Assembly: GCA_013298205.1 (NCBI GenBank)
Contig: JAAFJZ010000074.1
Location: 1-9,341, forward strand
Length of the DNA: 9,341 nucleotides
Direction: 5' to 3'
Origin: Cytophagales bacterium
GTDB taxonomy: Bacteria; Bacteroidota; Bacteroidia; Cytophagales; UBA9547
In this document: positions 6,619 through 9,341 of the stretch, one piece after another
How positions within the stretch are numbered: position 1 is the first letter of the stretch
How the letters are laid out: each line of letters starts with the position of its first letter
Translations under genes and position numbers: made by a program
The notes under the pieces: model-generated
Told to the model about the DNA's origin: nothing
Seen by the model: only the letters and a program-made list of their open reading frames with translations
Databases searched by the model: none

Positions 6619-6858
6619 TTAAAATTGAATAGTTCCTTTTCTTACTGCATCTTTTATTACAGCACTAATTCCTTTTTTATTTATAGTTTTAATGGTAGAA
6701 GCGGCTACTTTTAACGTAATCCAAGAATCCTGCTCAGGTATATAAAACTTTTTTGTATGTAAATTAGGATAAAACTTTCTCTTCGTTTTGTTGTTTGCGT
6801 GAGAAACATTGTTGCCAACTTGGGTTTTTTTCCCAGTAAGGTCGCAGACACGTGCCAT
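6619..6858 (-). CDS. rpmB: 50S ribosomal protein bL28
   Basis: The 79-residue product begins MARVCDLTGKK and continues with the conserved VSHANNKTKRKFYPNLHTKKF and a C-terminal KVAASTIKTINKKG segment, all standard for bL28. Only C5 is present and the CxxC pairs of zinc-binding forms are missing. It is the first gene of the rpmB-rpmG-DUF4295-ftsY unit, and its start lies about 25 bp after a strong promoter match, which supports the chosen ATG. Confidence 0.97.
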   Translation of the reverse strand: MARVCDLTGKKTQVGNNVSHANNKTKRKFYPNLHTKKFYIPEQDSWITLKVAASTIKTINKKGISAVIKDAVRKGTIQF

Positions 6859-6883
6859 TTGTATATATTTTTTTTAAGGAGTG

Positions 6884-6913
6884 CAAAGGTAGGATTTAAT
6901 TTCTTATTTCAAA
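6884..6913 (-). promoter_or_regulatory. Promoter of the rpmB-rpmG-DUF4295-ftsY operon
   Basis: On the minus strand, TTTG (6910-6913) is followed after 18 bp by TACCTTTG (6884-6891), an almost ideal Bacteroidota promoter (TTTG, about 19 bp, TAnnTTTG). Transcription should start near 6878, giving a leader of about 20 nt before the rpmB ATG. Confidence 0.8.
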
Positions 6914-6996
6914 ACTTATTTAATTTATTTTTAATAAGTATATTAATTTTTGTTAAAAATTAAACTTAAAACCTGCTATTTTTAATCAAAAATGCT

Positions 6997-7527
6997 TTAG
7001 TTTGCTTCATTAATCTCATTAAACCAAGTGGAATAAGTCAAATAATTATTGGCTATTCTATTAATCATGCCTGAAATTTGTTCAGTATCTATGGGTTTTA
7101 ATTTTTTCGCTGGCACTCCTGCATAAATAAAACCCGATTCTAAAATCATATTCTCCGTAACGACTGCACCCGCAGCTATTATTACGTGTTTTTTTACTAC
7201 TGCATGATCCATTACAATTGCACCCATTCCAACCAAAACTTGATCTTCAATGGTACAACCATGCAAAATTGCTCTATGACCTACAGAAACTTCGTTCCCT
7301 ATGCTTAGAGATGCTTTTTGGTAAGTTCCGTGTAAAATAACCCCATCTTGAATATTAACTTTATTGCCTATCCTTATAGAATTTACATCTGCTCTTAGTA
7401 CAGCTTGAAACCAAACGGAGCATTCATCTCCCATAATTACATCTCCTACCAAAGTAGCATTGGGAGCAATAAAGGTTTGATTTCCCCATTTGGGTGAAAG
7501 ACCATTCACGGGGAAAATAAGTGCCAT
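6997..7527 (-). CDS. Gamma-class carbonic anhydrase-like protein (left-handed beta-helix)
   Basis: This 176-residue cytoplasmic protein has the hexapeptide-repeat left-handed beta-helix of the gamma carbonic anhydrase family (YrdA/PaaY/CaiE-like). The three expected zinc-binding histidines are present: H66 in ILHG, and H84 and H89 in SVGHRAILHG. The active-site surroundings R46 and D48 (RADV) and Q60 (NIQDG) are also kept. It should form a trimer with metal at subunit interfaces. Compared with Methanosarcina Cam, it lacks the acidic loop carrying the proton shuttle, as do most bacterial members, so whether it hydrates CO2 or has another activity is open. The start is 6 bp after the hydroxylase stop, so the two are co-transcribed, but no shared pathway is obvious. 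Confidence 0.9.
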   Translation of the reverse strand: MALIFPVNGLSPKWGNQTFIAPNATLVGDVIMGDECSVWFQAVLRADVNSIRIGNKVNIQDGVILHGTYQKASLSIGNEVSVGHRAILHGCTIEDQVLVGMGAIVMDHAVVKKHVIIAAGAVVTENMILESGFIYAGVPAKKLKPIDTEQISGMINRIANNYLTYSTWFNEINEAN

Positions 7528-7533
7528 AGATAT

Positions 7534-8184
7534 TTACTTGGCTAAATCTTTGGTAAAAAGTGTCCTGAAAATGTGATCCCAAAATTTAGTTGAAACGCCA
7601 AAACCTCTGTCAGGCTCTTTATAATGATGGTACATGTGGTGATGTTTTAAATCTAACCAAAATTTGCTTTTAAAATTATAATGATGTAAAGCATAATGCG
7701 ACAAATCGTAAAACAAATACCCCAACACATAACCTATAAAAAACGGACAAGCCAATGCAATACCTATAAGCCATGTAAATAAACTAAAAAAGAAAATACC
7801 TAAAGTAACACTTATAATAGGAGGCATAACCAATCTTCTTGAATCGTTGGGGTAATCGTGATGAACGCCATGAAAGACAAAATGTAGTCTCAAACCCCAA
7901 GAAGATTGAGGAACAAAATGAAATACAAAACGGTGCATCAAATATTCTGTAGCGGTCCACAAGAAAACGCCCAAGGGCATTAAACCCAAAACAACCCAAA
8001 CAGACAGATTGAAATAAAAGAAACTAAAGCCGAACAAAGCCAAAATAACGGGTACAAAAATATAAAGAGGAACAGTAAAGTGAACTTTGGAAAATAATTC
8101 CATAAAATCACTTTTAAACATCCTTACAGACTCATCTTTATTGGAAACAAATGTTTTGGTGGATTTGGTTGTAGCTTCAGCCAT
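7534..8184 (-). CDS. Membrane fatty acid hydroxylase (FA2H/sterol desaturase superfamily)
   Basis: This 216-residue integral membrane protein has hydrophobic segments near 37-58, 62-78, 121-145 and 147-160. It carries the full set of histidine boxes of the fatty acid hydroxylase superfamily: HRFVFH (84-89), HFVFHGVHH (101-109), HYALHH (163-168) and HHHMYHH (181-187). These bind a two-metal centre that inserts oxygen into a C-H bond of a lipid chain using O2 and an electron donor. Spacing and length resemble the eukaryotic ceramide fatty acid 2-hydroxylase (FA2H/Scs7) without its cytochrome b5 domain. Many Bacteroidota make sphingolipids or hydroxylated fatty acids, so a 2-hydroxylase acting on these is plausible; carotenoid hydroxylases (CrtZ) share the boxes, but no carotenoid genes are nearby. 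It heads a two-gene unit with its own promoter. Confidence 0.88.
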   Translation of the reverse strand: MAEATTKSTKTFVSNKDESVRMFKSDFMELFSKVHFTVPLYIFVPVILALFGFSFFYFNLSVWVVLGLMPLGVFLWTATEYLMHRFVFHFVPQSSWGLRLHFVFHGVHHDYPNDSRRLVMPPIISVTLGIFFFSLFTWLIGIALACPFFIGYVLGYLFYDLSHYALHHYNFKSKFWLDLKHHHMYHHYKEPDRGFGVSTKFWDHIFRTLFTKDLAK

Positions 8185-8197
8185 GATATTTTTTTTA

Positions 8198-8229
8198 CAA
8201 AGGTAAGTATCTATTCTTTAATGAGCAAA
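8198..8229 (-). promoter_or_regulatory. Promoter of the hydroxylase - carbonic anhydrase unit
   Basis: The minus strand carries TTTG (8226-8229), a 20-bp spacer and TACCTTTG (8198-8205), the same -7 box as the rpmB promoter. Transcription should begin near 8193, leaving only about 9 nt before the ATG at 8184, a very short leader. This supports the annotated start codon, since no other ATG precedes it inside the transcript. Confidence 0.72.
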
Positions 8230-8339
8230 AATTATCCTTTTTTTGCTTAAATTACTTACTTTAAACTAAATTGTATTCTAATTGTTTCAAGAAAACACTT
8301 GTACAAATGGCATAGATAGATAATTGTAAAATTAGGAAG

Positions 8340-9341
8340 TTAAACTTTCAATTCTAATTCTAGCTCAATTTTAGACTCTTTTATTTCTTTAAAAGGGTTT
8401 CTATTTTTCCATTCCTGCCCAAGTGAGCTATAAAAGCTGCTCGCAATTCGCTTAGCAAAGCTCAAAAACAACTTATTTGAGGCACTGATATAGCTTTTTT
8501 GCGCGATAGGTTTCGCCCCAATCATGGCTTTGGCTTCTAAAGCTGTGCGCCCAAGTAAAAGTTTTTTCTTTCCTAATTCTATGGCTTTTTCTATTGAGTG
8601 TAAAAGCATAAAAGAATATAAATCTCTTAATTCCTCGCTCTTGGCATCGTCCATCCCAATATAATAAATTTCAATAGTCTCACTATCAATAATATAGCTA
8701 GAAAATCCTATTTTTTTACCTTGGTAATAAAAGTCATAAATTTGAAAATTGTTAGCTAGATTTTCAGAAAGAAGTTTGAAGTAAGCTTTATTTATGAAGC
8801 CTAACTTAATGGTGCTTCTTTCAGCGATTTTTAGATACATTCGCTCTATCTCACTAAAGTCGATATTCAAGTTCTGCTTCGCTTGCAGGGGAATGCTCTG
8901 CAATTTTTTGATTCTAGCTGCATATTTACGACTCAGGTCTTTGTTGTAATCTGCTAAAGATTTCCAATTCTCGTTTATTTCCAAAGACATTTGAATATCT
9001 TCGGTGTAAGGTATAAAATTAGGTTTTTGCTCAATTTCATTTTGCAAGGTTGGGTCTTTTATTTCTTTTAAAAACAAAAAAGAAGAGCAAGATTTTTTCA
9101 ATAGAAAATTGCTATTTTGAATCCAAAGCTTGTAAAAGCTTGATTGTAAATCTTTATTGTAATTATATTTTAATAAGTCTCCCGATAAAAACAAACTTCC
9201 TCCCACCAAGATTTTAATGTTAAAAGTTTTTAAAAGTTTGAGCAAAACTTTTTTTCCACATGAAGCTTGGCTCAAATCTGAAAGATGGTAGCTCTGCACG
9301 CCCAAGCATTGGTAATATGCCCAGCCTATAAATTTGCCATT
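8340..9341 (-). CDS. GNAT/FemAB-like acyltransferase, C-terminal part (5' end outside window)
   Basis: A TTG at 9305 could be taken as the start, but the same frame is open to the right edge and reads NGKFIGWAYYQC before it, so the true start lies beyond 9341 and at least 333 residues are coded here. No signal peptide is visible. In numbering from the edge, a basic segment SRKYAARIKK (about 137-146) precedes a GNAT-like core with IYDFYYQGKKIGFSSY (about 201-216) and EIYYIGMD (about 224-231). After that comes a helix and the LGRTALEAKAMIGAKP motif (about 263-278), typical of a Bacteroidota group of Acetyltransf_6/FemAB-like proteins. These are thought to transfer an acyl or aminoacyl group to a small molecule or cell envelope component; the substrate is unknown. 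A 155-bp gap with the next gene's promoter follows, so it ends its own transcription unit. Confidence 0.78.
   Translation of the reverse strand, partial: NGKFIGWAYYQCLGVQSYHLSDLSQASCGKKVLLKLLKTFNIKILVGGSLFLSGDLLKYNYNKDLQSSFYKLWIQNSNFLLKKSCSSFLFLKEIKDPTLQNEIEQKPNFIPYTEDIQMSLEINENWKSLADYNKDLSRKYAARIKKLQSIPLQAKQNLNIDFSEIERMYLKIAERSTIKLGFINKAYFKLLSENLANNFQIYDFYYQGKKIGFSSYIIDSETIEIYYIGMDDAKSEELRDLYSFMLLHSIEKAIELGKKKLLLGRTALEAKAMIGAKPIAQKSYISASNKLFLSFAKRIASSFYSSLGQEWKNRNPFKEIKESKIELELELKV

Noticed and set aside
6953..6985. Inverted repeat TTAAAAAT / ATTTTTAA after the carbonic anhydrase-like gene
   Set aside because: The arms are pure A/T with a 17-bp loop; such pairs are expected by chance in this AT-rich gap, and no T-tract follows directly.
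7784..7999. A 71-codon minus-strand frame inside the fatty acid hydroxylase gene
   Set aside because: It is in another frame of a gene with intact histidine boxes and has no family resemblance or start context.

Overview
This is an AT-rich window whose identifiable genes all lie on the minus strand. It comes from the chromosome of a member of the Bacteroidota, for four reasons. The block bL28 - bL33 - DUF4295 (bL38) - FtsY is typical of that phylum. Promoters match the Bacteroidota form, with a -7 box TAnnTTTG and, for two of three, a TTTG at about -33. Start codons lack clear Shine-Dalgarno sequences. The predicted secreted beta-helix protein is of a kind common there. Genus cannot be fixed from the sequence.

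In transcription order (right to left): (1) the 3' part of a GNAT/FemAB-like acyltransferase gene that enters from beyond the right edge; (2) a two-gene unit of a histidine-rich membrane fatty acid hydroxylase and a gamma-class carbonic anhydrase-like protein, 6 bp apart and behind a good promoter; (3) the ribosomal/SRP block rpmB - rpmG - DUF4295 - ftsY behind an equally good promoter, including a 52-residue gene; (4) a tightly coupled trio, probably read through from ftsY, of an ABC ATPase, an FtsX/MacB-like permease with a Glu-His repeat loop, and a secreted DUF3299-like protein with a CxxC; (5) an AT-rich gap with a pair of direct repeats; (6) a stand-alone type I ABC exporter half-transporter; (7) a tRNA-Ser(UGA) with its own promoter; (8) a 315-bp gap without a recognisable gene; (9) the start of a secreted parallel beta-helix protein cut by the left edge.

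Most of the window is housekeeping. The part most worth study is the ABC trio. Its gene content resembles Zur-controlled ABC/FtsX/DUF3299 operons of proteobacteria (for example PA4064-PA4066 of Pseudomonas aeruginosa). Its permease has a histidine-rich extracytoplasmic loop, and it occupies the place after ftsY where rimO is often found in this phylum. A role in zinc or other metal handling is a reasonable but untested inference. I see no CRISPR array, insertion sequence, phage gene or defence system.
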